Shown: one piece after another, positions 1-14,559 of the stretch
Position numbering within the stretch: position 1 is the first letter of the stretch
How the letters are laid out: the number at the start of each line of letters is the position of its first letter
NCBI RefSeq assembly: GCF_002443255.2
Contig: NW_019211456.1
Location: 14,220,229-14,284,228 of the forward strand
DNA from: Varroa destructor
Taxonomy: Eukaryota > Arthropoda > Arachnida > Mesostigmata > Varroidae
Direction of reading: 5' to 3'
Length of the DNA: 64,000 bases
Made by a program: the position numbers and the translations under genes
Notes under the pieces: generated by a model
What the model saw: the letters and a program-made list of their open reading frames with translations, nothing else
Database searches by the model: none
Told to the model about the DNA's origin: nothing

Positions 1-600
1 TGATGAAAGAGTTGATTAGCAAGGCCAAACTTTAAGAAAAGACAAACGAAAGCTATTTGAGCCTTATTTAGACAGCGTTGATTAGAATTTGAAGACAACA
101 TTATGCTGCCTAGAAGCTCTTTTGACTTTCAAACTACTAATAAGGCAATAACCTCAGTTAGCATTTAGTCCACCCAAAGTGTGTAGTTTAGAGCGGAAAG
201 CGGGGCAACGATGAAAGAGGACCCGACAAACCCAAAGCAAAACATAAGCTCGAAAAGAATTACCAATTATCTTGACATTGCAGTAAAACATTTTTTGTAG
301 CGGAATCAGCGTATCGCCAGTGGACCGTAGCCATACCGTCAATGATGAATCTAAGACTTCGTATGTAATAGCCCGATGTGCTATAACACAAACCACAAAG
401 TTGCAAAAACTACACAGACATGAATGCAGTTTCTGGTGAAGGAAAAGCTATATCTGAATTAGTATTTTAATGCGTAGCCATCGAACGGTGTGTTCCAAAA
501 GCGGCTAGAAATCATTCTAGAGTGTTTGCAAGATTATCTATTTGACCTATGGGCCGGGCAGCCATCTGACTAAAGATCTAAATCACCTTCGCTGCGATAC

Positions 601-603
<3 letters not shown>

Positions 604-654
<51 letters not shown>
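604..654. repeat. (TA)n microsatellite
   Basis: About 25 uninterrupted TA units. Shorter TA runs occur near 2389, 19079 and 22431. Confidence 0.95.
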
Positions 655-658
<4 letters not shown>

Positions 659-3600
659 TTAATCCTGAAGATTGGACATCGACTACTCTCCTACTATAAA
701 GTACCACAGGTAATTATACTTTACCATAAAGCTTATAGCCTATACGAATGAAGCGAACGCAGTAAAGGTATGCATCATTACCATTATCGTTATTAATAGT
801 CTTCTCCTTTAGAGCCTATACGCTAGAAATCTGACTCGTCATTCAAAGGTTGTTTTTATAGATTAAGTGTACTAGAAAATGATGTCCCTATTAGGGAATA
901 TACATGGCAGCCTCTTGTTGAAGTTCAGCCCTCATCTGCTATACAATACATCTGTGAAATTCTCGAAGAATACGAGGTATTTTTGGGTTGAGTACTTGGG
1001 CTATCCAGTTCGTTGAAACTGTTCATTATAAGGGCCCTTTATTCCTAATCAATTAGTTTCTGTCTTGACAGAAACCAAATTATGTTCACTTAGCTCGTAA
1101 CTAAATTCGTATGTTTAGATCGAATATTTCTGCTAGATATCTGATAAGGGTCACGTTCTTTAGCTGAATTTTATGGATTTTATATAAATTTTCCGCTCTA
1201 ATAAACCATTAAGTGCCTTTGAATGCGGTGCCATGGTAACCATGGGTATGCAGCTATGGCTGGTTCAAATTTTAGAGCTGGCAAATAGTTACCATAATTG
1301 TTTATAATAATTGAATACGCCCCTGTATCTCATTTCAACTAATATGTTCTCATAGCTAATACGTGCGAATGAAGTCTATGTCCCCGCACACACAGCACGA
1401 CTTGTATAGATACCCTTGAGCTTATACAAAGAGCTATGTTAGAAACTAGATGACTCCAAGAAACAGAACCGTGTGTCTTTCCTGCATCTTTCTGTGTCTG
1501 TGTGCGCCAAATATATTAGTCTAAAAACAATAAAGACATCGCGATAACCCCATCATGTGCATATATATGCATATATAGGTTGAAGAGAGAGCCATTTTTG
1601 TGAGCGCAGCTAGCCTCTTAACAGCCTGTTAGCTGGCTAATCCTTCTCGTATGTGCGTATAGTATCCTGTTGATTGCCATCCAACCGATAGCTGTAGGCG
1701 TGTCGGAGAAAATTTCAGGTCCACACAGCAAGGGTCCGTTAGAATTGAAGTTCTTGAGCTCCGTTGTCACTTCAGCACCCCGGCCATGATGACCAAAAAC
1801 CTATCGCGGTTTATCGCGCCCAGGGTGGCTTCTTTGTCAGAGCAATTCGTCGCTCCATTGCCTGAAGTTACTTCATGTAGGAAACTTGCATGGGCCATGC
1901 CGGTCACGGGGCTTCTAGCGTTAGCAGGTTGGACAAAGGAACAGTGCATTTGCGTGCATGCAGCACACTACTGCCTCTTCTTCGGCAGCCGAATCCGGCC
2001 GTCAGGGCATCGCGTCTTCTCGATGAAGATTCACAATATGTCAGTGTCTTCTTAAGCCACAGCCTGCCGCCTGCAAAAAGGTTCAACTGAGAGGGCGAGA
2101 GAGGAATCGGCGGAAAAAGATATTCTTTGTCCTGATCTTCGTCTAAAAGTTGGTGAGAATCACTGTAGCTGCCACGTGTTTCACGTACGCTTTTAATTAG
2201 TTTTATATGTACTTAATTGCAGGAGGCAGTTTGCAATGCCACAGACGATCGATTGATTTGGAACATTTTTTTCAACGGTTGTTTTTAGTAAAGGAGATTT
2301 GCAATGTGTTAGAAGAGCTGTGTGTGTGGAGTCCTGAATACTGTTTCCGTATCTCTATATGCTAAAGCTGTACTTATCGCTAGATTTAGATATATATATA
2401 TATATGGGAGGCTTTTAGTAACATTTTTCGACATGTCAAAAAGATACGAAAGAAACGAAAAAATGTATTTTTCGTGCGGCAAGGTCTCCGTCGCTAAGAG
2501 ATGTAGATTTCTTTACCAAAGTATCATCGTTTTTCAGGAGTGGCTCGGGGCGATCTTTGATTGAACAGATTTGAGACGGTCCTGTCGAGTAAGTCAGTAC
2601 TTACTAAGTAGTTCCTTGAGTTATAAAGATCCCATAGTATATCTCATAGCTATCCTGGGATTGATTTAGGGGTTTTTCGACGTTGATGAGAAATGGATGG
2701 GAACTGTTAAATAGGCTGTTTCTGCCGCCGGGTATACACGTATTTGGAGTGCAAATTCAAGTTGAACAGTTCTAAGATTTGAGCTGAAAAACGGCAATCG
2801 TTGTGTACCTTTTCAACATCGCGACGCGTGCCCATCAGTGAACGGGGCCTCGTAGTAATAAGATAACCATTTACCTAGGCATTAATTTTTGCACTGGCCC
2901 AACATATTATATAGACAAATTATGTACAAATTTACTACTTTATTTCTAACTTAACAAAAATACAGGTACACGCATAGTCTATCTTTTTCTCTATCGTCCA
3001 AGCGACGCTCCCTGCAGACATTACATATCAAATGCAAAACGTTTGCTAGCAATGCGTTGCGTTGTGCTACTTCAAGTGTTTTGCTCGTTCTATCTGCATC
3101 AGCTGCTGGTTCAGTCTCCCAGCTGATCTTGCCGTTACGTCTACCACAGTGGAGTGTAGTAGAAATACGATGTTCGAGTGGAGACAGGTGTAAGAGTCAT
3201 GAGCTCGAATAATAAATAGGACAGGCCATATCTGACTATGGTCAGGCATTGGTCCTGTGTTCAGTCCTGCTGGAATGTGATTTTTCGAAAGGCCTAAAAA
3301 ATATTTAGACGACATCTAGCTGCAATTATCAGCCAAGCAAAATTATTCTAGTTATATACAGAGGTCCCGGGCACGCATACGAGTACAATCTTCAACAGGA
3401 TTCTGTGTTACTTTTAGCTCCATATTGAATTGATTCATCTCAAAATCTTCTAATATTTCTCAAAAAGTAGATATTGCAAGAATAGATGATTTAATGCTAC
3501 TTTTGCGGTTCCCATATCTGCATGCTACTAATCCCACTTTCTGTAGTGTGGCTGTTCTACATTCGCGTCTATGCAAATTGATGGACACCGACCACAATTT

Positions 3601-5481
3601 TTTGTAGACGCACCAGGAATATGACAGGTCGCTCGACTAGCATATAGCGTCATACACACGTAGCACAACATGCTGTATGTTATATATTGGTACGAATGCT
3701 TCTGTTGCGTACATAGTACAAAACAGGAGCAGGAGCGAGGAGATAGATGGAGCTGTTGTCACTGCGTGGCCATTCTTGTCTCCGACCGTACTCCTGTTTA
3801 GACCGCCATTGGCGTCTCTGTTGGCCGGTACCCGTCCGAGTAGCAACCCACACTACCCGCACACTGTGGTCCGATGCCCAGCTTCGTGTGGTCGAATCAA
3901 ATACTGAGCATTCGCATGAACTATAAATTAAACAAAGCAAGACTTAAGCTATCTTGCGATGACGGTTTCGTTGCTAAAGTAAGAGGACAAAAAGTCAATA
4001 AACAAGCGAGGGAGAATAGTTTGACTTTCGACCATCGCTCTAACCAGTAGTACAGAACAATATGTATCCAGGTAAGCGCACCAGACTGCACACGATGATC
4101 TAAATTTTTCTCTAGCGATTATGCCCGCTATGTGTATAAAACCGGTTCACTGACTTCCTCAACGCCTCTTCAAACGTACCCCTGTTTGCGGCTCAAATTC
4201 AGGCAAATAGGGTTTCTGAAGTCTCACAGACTCTAGGTGCTAAGACTGAGCACAGTTTAAGCTTTGACGCCCTCTCTTAAATATAATCTGGGCCGGTAAA
4301 CAGTGTCAATGATGGAACCCGTTGCAAGACTCGTACCAACCGAATGCAGTCTCTGCGTATCTGATATCCGAAGTCCGTAGAGTAACATCGGATAGAAAGG
4401 ATAATACTAGTAGTTTTGCGGTCACTTCTACTGTGTACACGTTATAATATGAAGGCGGTATTCAGCTTCCCTTCCCCTCAGTGACGCGTGCGTGAAAGCG
4501 AAGGGACTAAACAAATCTCTCATCCGTAGCACATCGGAGTTTACTGAGCGGGGTACATAACAGACGATATGAGCTAACAGAAATCTTCATAGGCCATGCT
4601 GGCCGCCATTGTTACTAGCACCTTAACGGCGGTTTTTAGGGAGCTATATTTCGTCGAACGCATGTGTGTGAAGACTACAAGGGGAGGGCTGTATGAACGT
4701 ATCGTGGGCTCGAGAAATATGCACGTTGACAGTAACAGCGACGAAGTGAACGACGCCAATATTGCACGTTGTGCCGCGGATAGTTGCTGTGTGTCGTCGA
4801 TGGCACATTGTGTGCTTGATAGTCTATGTTTTAGCGTGTAAGGCGTAAGTGTTTCACAAATATGTACTCTTTAGGCTATTTGCGGCGTATTAGATTTGGC
4901 CAGAGAAGGGAAACGGTTAGAAAGCAAATGACATCAAAAATAATTACACAATTAGATAAAGAGAGCCGTACTTAGACAGCTTTGTTGTGTCCCAATACAC
5001 GTTTGCATAATATATATACAACCGCTGAAGGAACGCAGGACACACATACATATCGTTGTGTGTGTGGAACATTCGTAAAAGCGAGTAAGCGAAAATTCAG
5101 CGCCAACATATATAACGTACAATCCTTTCAGCTGGTCTATATGTCCACTCCTCGCCAGTCCCCAACCACCTTCTGACAATGTGGCGTTTGGGCGATGCTG
5201 CACGACTTCGAAAACCATACTGCGAAAGTGATATATAATGAACGCTTTCAGACACAACGCGACCCAGATGAAAGAAAAGTAGGAGAATAAGCAGAAGGGA
5301 ACGCTTGTTCGAGTGCTAACAGCATCTCCCGGTCTAGCAGCAGTCTGCAAAGGCTATCTGCCTGGCTTTGCTACAAACGTTAGCCCTTGTCCTCTAGCGG
5401 CTTGGACGCCATATGAAAATGCGCCGCAGTCCTAGAGAGGCAAGTAACACGTGAATCAAGAGAACCTGACAGACGCATAAG

Positions 5482-5502
5482 TAGCAGCAGCAGCAGCAGC
5501 AG
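5482..5502. repeat. (AGC)n microsatellite
   Basis: A run of AGC triplets, about seven units, with no coding frame that I trust around it. Confidence 0.9.
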
Positions 5503-8500
5503 TCTCAAAGGAAATGGTCGGGTTGGTCCGGAGTGGTGACGGCAGCGATGTGGGTTGTACCATTAATCTTGCAGAACCTTGACGGCCAACAATGCTCTGA
5601 GGTAATCGCGATGGTACGAATATACTCGTCTAATCTACACAGACTGACACCTTCATTAACACATACGGGCCTTCTCCTGCAAAGACAGCTCCTCCTACCA
5701 AGACGCAATGTCGTTTGTGATGACGGGAACAACAACTCAAGTTAAATTTAGTGGGTTCAGTTAACTCCTTGTGTAATGTCAGCCATACTCGCTTTCATGC
5801 GTCGAATTACATATGCATATATATTCGTGCCAGGTATCATGTCAGGCTTATCGTTCAAGAGGCCATTTCCACAGGCGCTGTTCTTACGGCATAAAGCACT
5901 GATGAGCGTATTTGGTAATGAATGCTCGTTCTGCATAATAGCACAGTTTTAGTGAGAGCATACGCTCTGAGTCTCGATGCTTTATTTTTAGTGTGTATGA
6001 CGGCTGTCTGGATAACTCGCATTTTGAAGAGGATTACAATACTTATGATTTTACTGTTGTTTTCTCGTCAAGTGGATTTACAAACAAAGAACCGAATTTT
6101 ACGCACGTTTCGAGTCAAAACCTAAGGAATCAAACTGTTGAGTACCTTTATCCGGTATAGTTTGTAAGGCGATCAAGTATGGCTTGGGTATATTCTTATA
6201 GAAACAGGTTTTATTCAAAGTGTACAAAAGCGATAACAACTATCCAGTCGGTTGGGCCTGAAGTTGACTGAAACAATTCAGGTATCGCCTATCACAGATG
6301 CTATTACAGTTTACCTGTTATATTGTTTTATGTATAATGTCAATTATTTTTTATAGATTCACACGCCTCGTCTAGTCTAAAACACTAACGTAAATGTACC
6401 CCCCACCCTGTTGACATCTATTCCTTCGTAAGAAAAGAAACTTGTTGGTCCACTTACCAGAAGGATATTTTGATAATTAGTGGACAATAATAATATGCTT
6501 GTTGAATTTTATTAGAAATATTTTCTCTGTTATAATGGATAGCCCGGGTGACATAACAGCGGCCAGCAGAGTGGAAAAAGCATTTTTATTATCCTATTAA
6601 GCAAATTTCGTTAGGGCCAAGGGCGCTAAATTCGTAATAACCGTTCGTTTTGCTTATTCAACCGTCTTTATACTGAAAACTTACCTATTTAGCTATCCGT
6701 TTCAATCTTCAAGAGCAAGTATGCTATTTATTGCTTATTTGCCCTAAAAACACCTATTTATAGGCATATAAATTTCGTCAAAAAGCATTGCTCAGTAAAT
6801 AGAATACATGAGCCGCTATGAGTGGCGAGGGGCAAATGTTGGCCGCGCACGCTCGCACCGCAACGCGGCTGTTCAGTATATGTGTGGCGGTCTGTACCAT
6901 CTAGCTGCATAATGGTGACATTCATACGCAGCGGACTTCAACACGATTCAATTTCGAAGTCCATCGACCTGGGTGTCGACCGCCCCAGGGCGAGTTTTCT
7001 GCGCTGGGAGACAATGATTCAGCTATGAACGAACCACCATATATGTACACGCTTATATATTTATCAAAAGAACTTTTTTAGCTCGCACAACCCAATTTCT
7101 TGGTAAATCTATGGCGTCTGTAAACACGTTAAGAGCGCACGTACTTTGTTAGCTGTTTTGATTATCGTATCACCTGTGCTTCTTACCTTTTATAGCGTAT
7201 ATAAATAGCGTATTGAGGAATTGAACAACGTATGCTTTCCTATATTTCCGATACTAGCAATAAAGGAACATTTCGCCTTCTACTCTCAGTATTGCCGGTA
7301 CATCGATACTGATCCTTAGGTACCCTACTCTAGATGCCCATTGGTAACTTCCAATGCTAATTGTGAAAGTAACTAACGCACTTAGTAAATATTTATTATG
7401 TATTATATTAATTATGTTGATGTAGCATTATTCTCCCAGTAATTTTATTCGTTTCAAATTCAAAAATAAATCACGCAAAAAAAAATTGCATGGAAAGTTA
7501 CTTTTGAGATTTTCAAACTTTGGTTCATTTTTTTGCACAGGATTTAATGATTGGCTAAGCACCCCTTAACAACGAAATGCTTTATAAACGGACATAGGAA
7601 CCCTCTTTTTTTTTTTTTTCTTCTAAAAGATACTTTTACCAATACATTGATGGAGGGAAAAAATATTCCTATTGATAATGCTACCGGTATGAGTCAAATA
7701 GAAAGACGCGCCACATTGATAAACGAACCAATGGCTCTTTAGTAACAAACTCATGTTATTCTTCGGAGCGAATCTACTACCGTTCAAGTCAGGTAAGGAA
7801 AAGGAAGACAAAAGATCTTTACCCAACGACTTCTTGATATCAACGTAGTTCGACGCACGACTTAAGCGAGTGTGTCAATACATTAACAAACTATTGTCGA
7901 TCTATGCCATTAATTGTTGTCTTAGAGATCCGCGAATACAAATGAACGGGACGCCCTGTGATTACCTCGTACGTACGAAATGCTGCGTTGAAGAATGCTG
8001 CTCAGAACAAAGACGGAGCTAAACATATGGCAGAGCTAAGACTGTCAAGTTTGTCTGCTGTGGGCAAGTCTGATTGGATGCCCTTGGTAAATTGTTTCCT
8101 CAGCCGACAATCGTAATTTGACGAGTTTTCATTTCAATTACCTGTGTGCGAGCTATAAGGCAGCCTGACATTAATCATTTTCTCACTGAAAAAGTAAAAC
8201 AAATTCCTTTTTTGTAAGAAATAAGCATACGCTTGTTTCAGGTGCTACTGGCTCCTGCACCACAGACCTTAACCTCGCTGAATTATTAAATAGTTTTGGA
8301 TTTGTCTACAACGAGTATCTAATCTAAGTGGAATCAGATATTGTTGGACTGATGCAAGCAAACCACGGACGTATACAATAACCTATACGCCTCTAACCTT
8401 TTCTTCAATTTTACTTATGAGACCTCTTATTACCCTGATTAGCTTTTGAAAAACAAATATTTTTGCTACAGTTTGTCTAGATCTGGAACGGCGTGTATAT

Positions 8501-8716
8501 GCTGGGTACTGCAGTGAAGAAACGCCATGAAGAAAGAGGATTTTTTTACCGGCCGACTTCTTGAAAATGTTCACGCTTAACGGTGCATGATCATTCTGAT
8601 GATAAATACAGGAAATGCTTGCTCATATTGGACGATGGATAATGAAGAGCTAGGTTTACCAAGTTATCGTTTCAAATTTGCTACTTGCTATATAGGTTTC
8701 TTCAATATGTTTACCT

Positions 8717-8779
8717 GTTAATGTGAAGGGTATCATTAGGGCTAAGGTTTCTGTTGATTTTTTTTTTGCAAGCAGCTGA
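8717..8779 (-). CDS. Possible minus-strand exon with good splice sites
   Basis: On the minus strand an acceptor (catgccatttcag) and a donor (TTAACAG|gtaaac) bound 63 bases with a run of ten A. All three frames are nearly free of stops, so coding status is undecided. Entered in phase 1 it reads AACKKKINRNLSPNDTLHIN. It could follow the two candidate exons to the right, but I recognise no product. Confidence 0.2.
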
Positions 8780-8923
8780 AATGGCATGGGTGACGGCAAT
8801 TTATATAGATCCACAGGATGAACGGAGAACGATTGCATTTTTTCAGCCGAACAGCTTTCTTAGCTCTTTAAGAAACTAATATTCAAGCTTACCTGTAAAC
8901 TGCTGTAGACTTTTGTTTTTCCC

Positions 8924-8992
8924 TGTGTTTCGAGTTTTACGCCCGATATCGCTGTTAGGCATTACTCACCGGACGGACGGCTGGCTCCCAGG
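8924..8992 (-). repeat. SINE body fragment related to the 55.1 kb copy
   Basis: Read on the minus strand, GCGATATC, then CGTAAAACTCGAAACACAG, matches the 55.1 kb element with few changes. The preceding part (GGGAGCCAGCCGTCCG...) matches less well. The tRNA-like head is absent or unrecognisable. Two copies in one 64-kb window point to a dispersed family. Confidence 0.5.
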
Positions 8993-11421
8993 ATGAAACG
9001 AACCGCCTGCCTAGATTTCCTCTAATAATAATAATCCGTCTACACGTGGGTACGCCTTATACGTAAGGCTTTTGGCAAAGGTGCTTGGTTTTGAAAAAAA
9101 AGCAGACCTAACATTAACGGCTTATGACGAAAGGAATGAGGGAATCTTAGAATCCATCTTATCAGCAAAATCTCAAAGCAACTTGGTAATGTGCTTTTGA
9201 TAATTTGGCTAATATTATCTATTTCTGTAAGCTGGATAAAATATGTGCCCACAAGCTTTGCCCAGGTGCAAGTAAGCATCAGGGAGCAAATTCAGTATTG
9301 AGATATTCATCGCGGATAATCCTGCAAAATGTAGTAAAACCTCTGTATTCAACACAATATCTCCTTGAATAAATTCATCGATTTATTGAAAATTTATTGA
9401 CTCTATACCTGAGCCTATAAATAATGATGCTTTATTGTATGTTATAATTCTGCTTCAAATCCGGAAAGCTGCATATGACCTTAACTTCTGCTTCATGTAC
9501 CGTCTACCTGAGCTTTACTAATCAGACAAACATATATACCATTTGAAACATAGGTCGCTTACAAGGAGCACTGTTTTTGACTTTGTACTGCGGCGCGGCA
9601 TGCTGCCTTTAGTTCCTCTCATTTTCATAAATGAAACAAGTCGTTCATTTTCCCTGTTAATAAAGGAGAGGTTTGTATTGCGTCCCTTCCGTAGGATCAA
9701 CTGGAACAAGCTAAAGAGGGCCGCTCATTCTTTACTCGTAGATCTTTTAAACGCCAACGACATACTGCATTAGGTTAATAAAAAGCTCCTGAGGCCTAAC
9801 AACGTCAGCTATCAGTATTTTCGTTTCGACTAGATTAAGAAAAATGACACGATTCAAATGTCCAAGAAACATATGATGATAATTAGTCTTTGCTTACAAC
9901 TGTCGACCATAAGCTCACTCAGTAATCTTCAAGTGAACGGGTTTTGCGACGGTGGCCACTGAGTAGGGATTGAGCAGATTATATGATCCGGTGCCAAGGA
10001 TCTACAGTCCCTACAGTAAGCACTGACTATCAACTAATGATGAGAGCCTAAACAATGGCAAACCTCACTTTCTAAACAAATGCACTGTGAAATTTATTTG
10101 TGTTACTTTTGAGTCAAGGAAGCACTTCTAAATGACTGTAGTGTAGGTATTTCATAGATGCTAAGTTCGCGTCGCAATACCAGGACTTTGGTAGAATCTT
10201 TTCTGTTCACATCAATAGCGAAAATTATCTCCATATTCCTATAAAGTTTAAGGTGGCACAATTTAATACATGTATGCACTCAGAATTGCGATTTAAAAAA
10301 TAACCCTGGACAAGTATAAGCTGCTGTGACAATCTGCTATTATCTTGTATCAGAGAAGCTTACCTCTCCGTGTTAATGATTCATTTAAGATCGCTAACAT
10401 ATACATAATCATCTGCACACACTCTGTACACATACCAACTACCTTCACGAACGTGTGGGAGGTTCGTAGTGAGTCAGCACCGCTGACACTGTTTGGTGTG
10501 TGCACGTTACAGCACGCCAGCGTGCTGTTCACTATATAGACATCGTCAAAGGCAGATGACAATAACGGCGATGGAAGCGGCCTTTTTAAGGAAATAACTC
10601 CAAGAATAGAGAAAGGCAAGCAGAGCCAAGGACCAACAAATATGAGGACCGTATTATTTGACCTAGCTTGTATGCGTATTGTACAACCTGAATGAGTTAA
10701 GCGACTGTTTCCGTGTACGTATATAGAATAGGAAAGGAAATGCTGAATTACCGTATCACATTGCTTCAACAATGTACCCTCAGTACCGTACCGTTGCCGA
10801 CTACATTTTTTTTGCGCGCACATGCGTTCGTAGACCTCTCACAAATCTTTTCAATTTTTCTTGTTTCTCTATAGTTCACGAGCGTCTTTGCATATATTTC
10901 TTTCCAGTTATAGCGACCTAGGAAAGCTGGCCTAGAATAAAAGATACCAATTTTCTTTATCAGAGGATGATCCGCATACGCCACACATTGATACGCATAA
11001 CCGTAAAGTGCCTCATACGCATGCAGCTCAGTGAGGACTTCACTGACCACCTGTAGACCACAGAAACCTACGGTAGAACCATCGTCGCCCGTCGTCGTGG
11101 GGCTCGCCCAGAGAAGGACCCGTAGCCACCTTACAGCTCAAAAGGGTCGGCCAGGCGGATAGGCGGTATAGGCAAACCTATGCCTATACCATGAGGGGTT
11201 CCTACACCGTGATATATAGCAAGCAAGGAACCTCGATAGAAATAACGGGAAGAGAACATGGCCTGCATACACACACACACTTCGTTCCGTACAGGATCGA
11301 ACCAGTCCTAAAATGCATGGCTTAACAAACAGCAATAGAACCGGACGTAAAACTCAAGCATTTATTACGTGGAAACGGCGAAGAAAGGCTGGAGGGAAAG
11401 GGGAAGTGAGCGTCTGCTTAC

Positions 11422-11445
11422 CACTAGCGCTAGTCTGGTTGACTG
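11422..11445 (-). CDS. Possible 24-base micro-exon, minus strand
   Basis: On the minus strand a strong polypyrimidine acceptor (cttcccttcttccgcag) is followed by 24 bases and then the donor GTG|gtaagc. Its length is a multiple of three. Phase 1 entry matches the donor phase of the exon at 14538-14559, and the read is AVNQTSAS. Both sites are good, but such a short exon could be chance. Confidence 0.3.
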
Positions 11446-14341
11446 CTGCGGAAGAAGGGAAGACCTGTTGCGTCGTCACAAGGCAGGCAAGCAGACGAGC
11501 GGGCAAGCGTACGGACAGACCCTGTGCCTGACTCAAGCTGGACAAGCCGGGCTATACATATATGATCATATCGAAAGGCTGCCAATAGAGTGCGGACATC
11601 GATAGAGCTTCTCGGTACCAGCAAGAGCCACCCAGGGTAAGGGAGTATCGCATCGCCTAATGTTCACCAGGCCGGGCCGACAGTTCAGTGGCTTGCTTGG
11701 ACCTTCCAAGCAGTGACCACAGCTAAAACTGAGGAGCTATTCAAGGGCGTCAGCAGACATTGACCCTCTTATGCGCGTATCTCTATTCGTATTTCTGCAA
11801 TCCGGTCTGAGTAGCAAAAGGCCAAGGAGCAGAAGACCAGGAGGAAAGAAAGATAGTGTGGAAAAGGATATCTCCTAAAAGCTACCTTAAAGTTTCCTTA
11901 TCGGTCTCGTTCTCTGGTACGGCTTCTGTTGACACTGTGGCCGTTGCTGTTCCTAGTCGAACCGCCTCATGGGTGAAATCTCGTGTCGTTTCCGCCCTAC
12001 TTCTTTTCAGTTTTTTCGGTCACCGTCGAACACCGCAGGGACTCTTGTAAACCCGTTAACGTAAGCAGGAAAATCGCGTTGCTGGTAGTTTGTTGGGTTA
12101 GTTCTTACTTAGGAAGGAGGAGAGGTAGAGGTCTTCCTTAAGGTTAGACACGGAACAAGTACAACAGCTGAGTCGTGAGAAGTGCTCGTGATAACGGTAG
12201 TAGGTGAGTCGTCTCTAGTGGCTTGAATCCTTCTTGATAAGAAGGCGAACAGTCTCACGTCTGTCTTCGGCAGCCTACCAAGCATATCCTTGTAGAAGCA
12301 GGATTCGCTGCTGGTATTATTACAGCTGTTACCACCGCCCGGCAGGTTGATATATGACGTCCTCGGTCGGTGCTGTCTAGCGTCTAAATAAGACTAGTTC
12401 TGTTTCCTCTATTGACCGAACATAAACAGCGTTAGATTATAGGACGTGAAGAGGGAGCGCACCATCTTGTTCTCTTGGCGACTTGTTGTGCTTGCACGCC
12501 GTAAAAAGATACCTGAGATTTTTCTACTAGTTGTTTATTTCCCTTTCCTCTCTCTCGTTCACCTCTATTTTTCCACTTATCTTTGTTGTTTTGCCACTAA
12601 AAGAAACAGGTTGCAATGGTATCGCCATTACGATTACTGCTATTACTAGCCCTAGCGTAACCCCACACATGGATACACACTTAACTGAGGAGTAGAAAAA
12701 ACTCTTTTGCTTTCTGTGCGGTAGAGCACACTTGCATACAGCCAAACCAGACTCTGTATGGGCTTGTGGACCTCTTAGTGTGTACATGTGAGTGCGCTCG
12801 TGCTGTCTACCGTATATGTCTGTAACCGCCTGCACACGCTATGCAGGCCAAACTAAACGAGGAAGATGATGCAGAGAGACAAAAATGGTGGGTCGAAATA
12901 GCGTAGCGACAACAGCGTAAAAAATAAGGATCGAGCGACTATGTACGAGGCCGCAGCTGTACGTATATGTATATTGCATGCATATAAGACGCCGACGGCC
13001 CGGCAGTGCCAACGACACAAATGCGACGGGTTAGTCGTTTCGTCAACAGGCAGCAGAGATATGAGCCTCATTCACGAGCAAGCGTAGCCTTGTACGAAAC
13101 GAACAAACGAACGTATGTACATACGACCGTCTGCCTCTGACCGGATTACATGCACCATTTTTTCATATTAAAAATGACAAAGAATATAGCGTACAAACAT
13201 TGTAACACAGTAAATATCAACCTGCCTGGACTGCCTATATAGGTTAGGCGACTGACTGACTGATTGACTTGGCATTTTGGCCTTTCTGTTCCCCATTTGC
13301 CTGCTCGGTCAGCCGTGTATCGCTGGCCGTATGCTACTAGTCCAGATTGTGTTTGTACAATGGGACTACGACTATATTATCAGTGTGCGAGCAAACGTAA
13401 ATTATCAGCAGAAGTAGCACTTGCCAGAAAACAAGGGATCTGGTTGAGTACAAGCTGCAAGTCTTCTTTCTTCTTCGCGCTAACTTCGGCCTTTGCCTGC
13501 ACACGGCGGCCGGCGGCAAAGCTGCGGAAGTGAGTTTCGCCCACAGTCATCGTTTCTCATTCTGTGCCCCTTGTCGCTTTGGTCGGCATACTTCGACACA
13601 ACCATAGAGGGTCGTTGTTTACTGCCTGCCTCAGCTTTATCCGTCAGGTTTATCGCAAGTACCCTAAAGTTTCCTTTGAGACCGAGGTAATATTGTCGAA
13701 GTAAACAACTACGTATCAGAGGCAGAAAATGGTATGCATTTAAAGGGTACTGCTGCAGTTTGGAAATGCTGTTCAAAGCTCTAAATTCTCGTCGTTTAAG
13801 ATTACGTGGCAAATACGGACACTTGCTACACCCAATGGAAAGTTTCGCATTACCTTTATTGAAACATTACCTAAAAAATAGCAGTATTAAGGCATCCTTG
13901 TGCTTTATGTCGACGCCGTATGTACACCACCTAGCACATATCACCAACAAGTGGCACGTGACCGATTGATAAGCATTTTATGTCAGGTGCGTCTGTTACA
14001 CATATCCATACGTGGTTACGTTGTTAAACGCGTTACCAAAATGAACGTCTATGGAAGTCATCTACTTAATTATAATAGTGTTTTCTAATCTAGTATGGTT
14101 TCGTTTCGCTTTTTCCCCCATTAGGCCACCTGCATAAATCTGTATCTCACGCGAAAATCAGTCAAATAAAAATCATGTGTTTCAAAATGCAAGAGAACAT
14201 TAGATTAACTGTGTTATTGAACCTCGTGAAGTAAAGATACGGTTTCTGGTACCAAACAGATGGCATTATTACCATTACTGATACAATTGTTACTATAATT
14301 ATTGTTTTTATTTAATCGGGCCATAAAAGATGACCCGACAA

Positions 14342-14368
14342 GATGATGATGATGATGATGATGATGAT
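14342..14368. repeat. (GAT)9 microsatellite
   Basis: Nine GAT units. On the minus strand they read as a poly-His stretch in an open frame that shows no other sign of coding. Confidence 0.95.
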
Positions 14369-14537
14369 GTCGAAATAGAGAAGTCTTCATCAAGAAAATC
14401 AATGCAATAACGTCTTTCGACACCGCATTTAGTGATTCTGTTGGCTGGCCAATTAAGCTACCCTTCCAACACGGCAATAGGACTTCGTTGTCTAATATAA
14501 CGATTGCATTTAGCAACAGAGCAAACAGTTTACTTAC

Positions 14538-14559
14538 CTGATAGTGCGGCCAACGCCAT
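14538..14559 (-). CDS. Possible first coding exon of a minus-strand gene
   Basis: On the minus strand ATG GCG TTG GCC GCA CTA TCA G is followed at once by a perfect donor, gtaagtaa. The context TTGATC-ATG-GCG is a fair start site, and an in-frame TAG lies 18 bases upstream, as expected for a 5' leader. It would encode MALAALS. The leader would extend to the right into the G+C-rich belt. No protein family can be named from seven residues. Confidence 0.35.

Larger units (their letters stand above)
1..8700. other. No identifiable gene
   Basis: The stretch is A+T-rich with scattered microsatellites. Open frames here are short, overlap on both strands and show no family signature. A 15-base odd palindrome, CCATGGTAACCATGG, lies near 1231. 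I support no gene here. Confidence 0.6.

Noticed and set aside
8873..8950. Possible minus-strand exon ending TTTACAG|gtaagc
   Set aside because: Most of the sequence upstream of the donor is the SINE body shared with 55.1 kb, so its open frame is not evidence of coding.
10350..10823. 157-codon minus-strand frame with a donor gtaagc near its end
   Set aside because: The donor is good, but the frame has no recognisable domain, no clear acceptor and no phase-matched partner.
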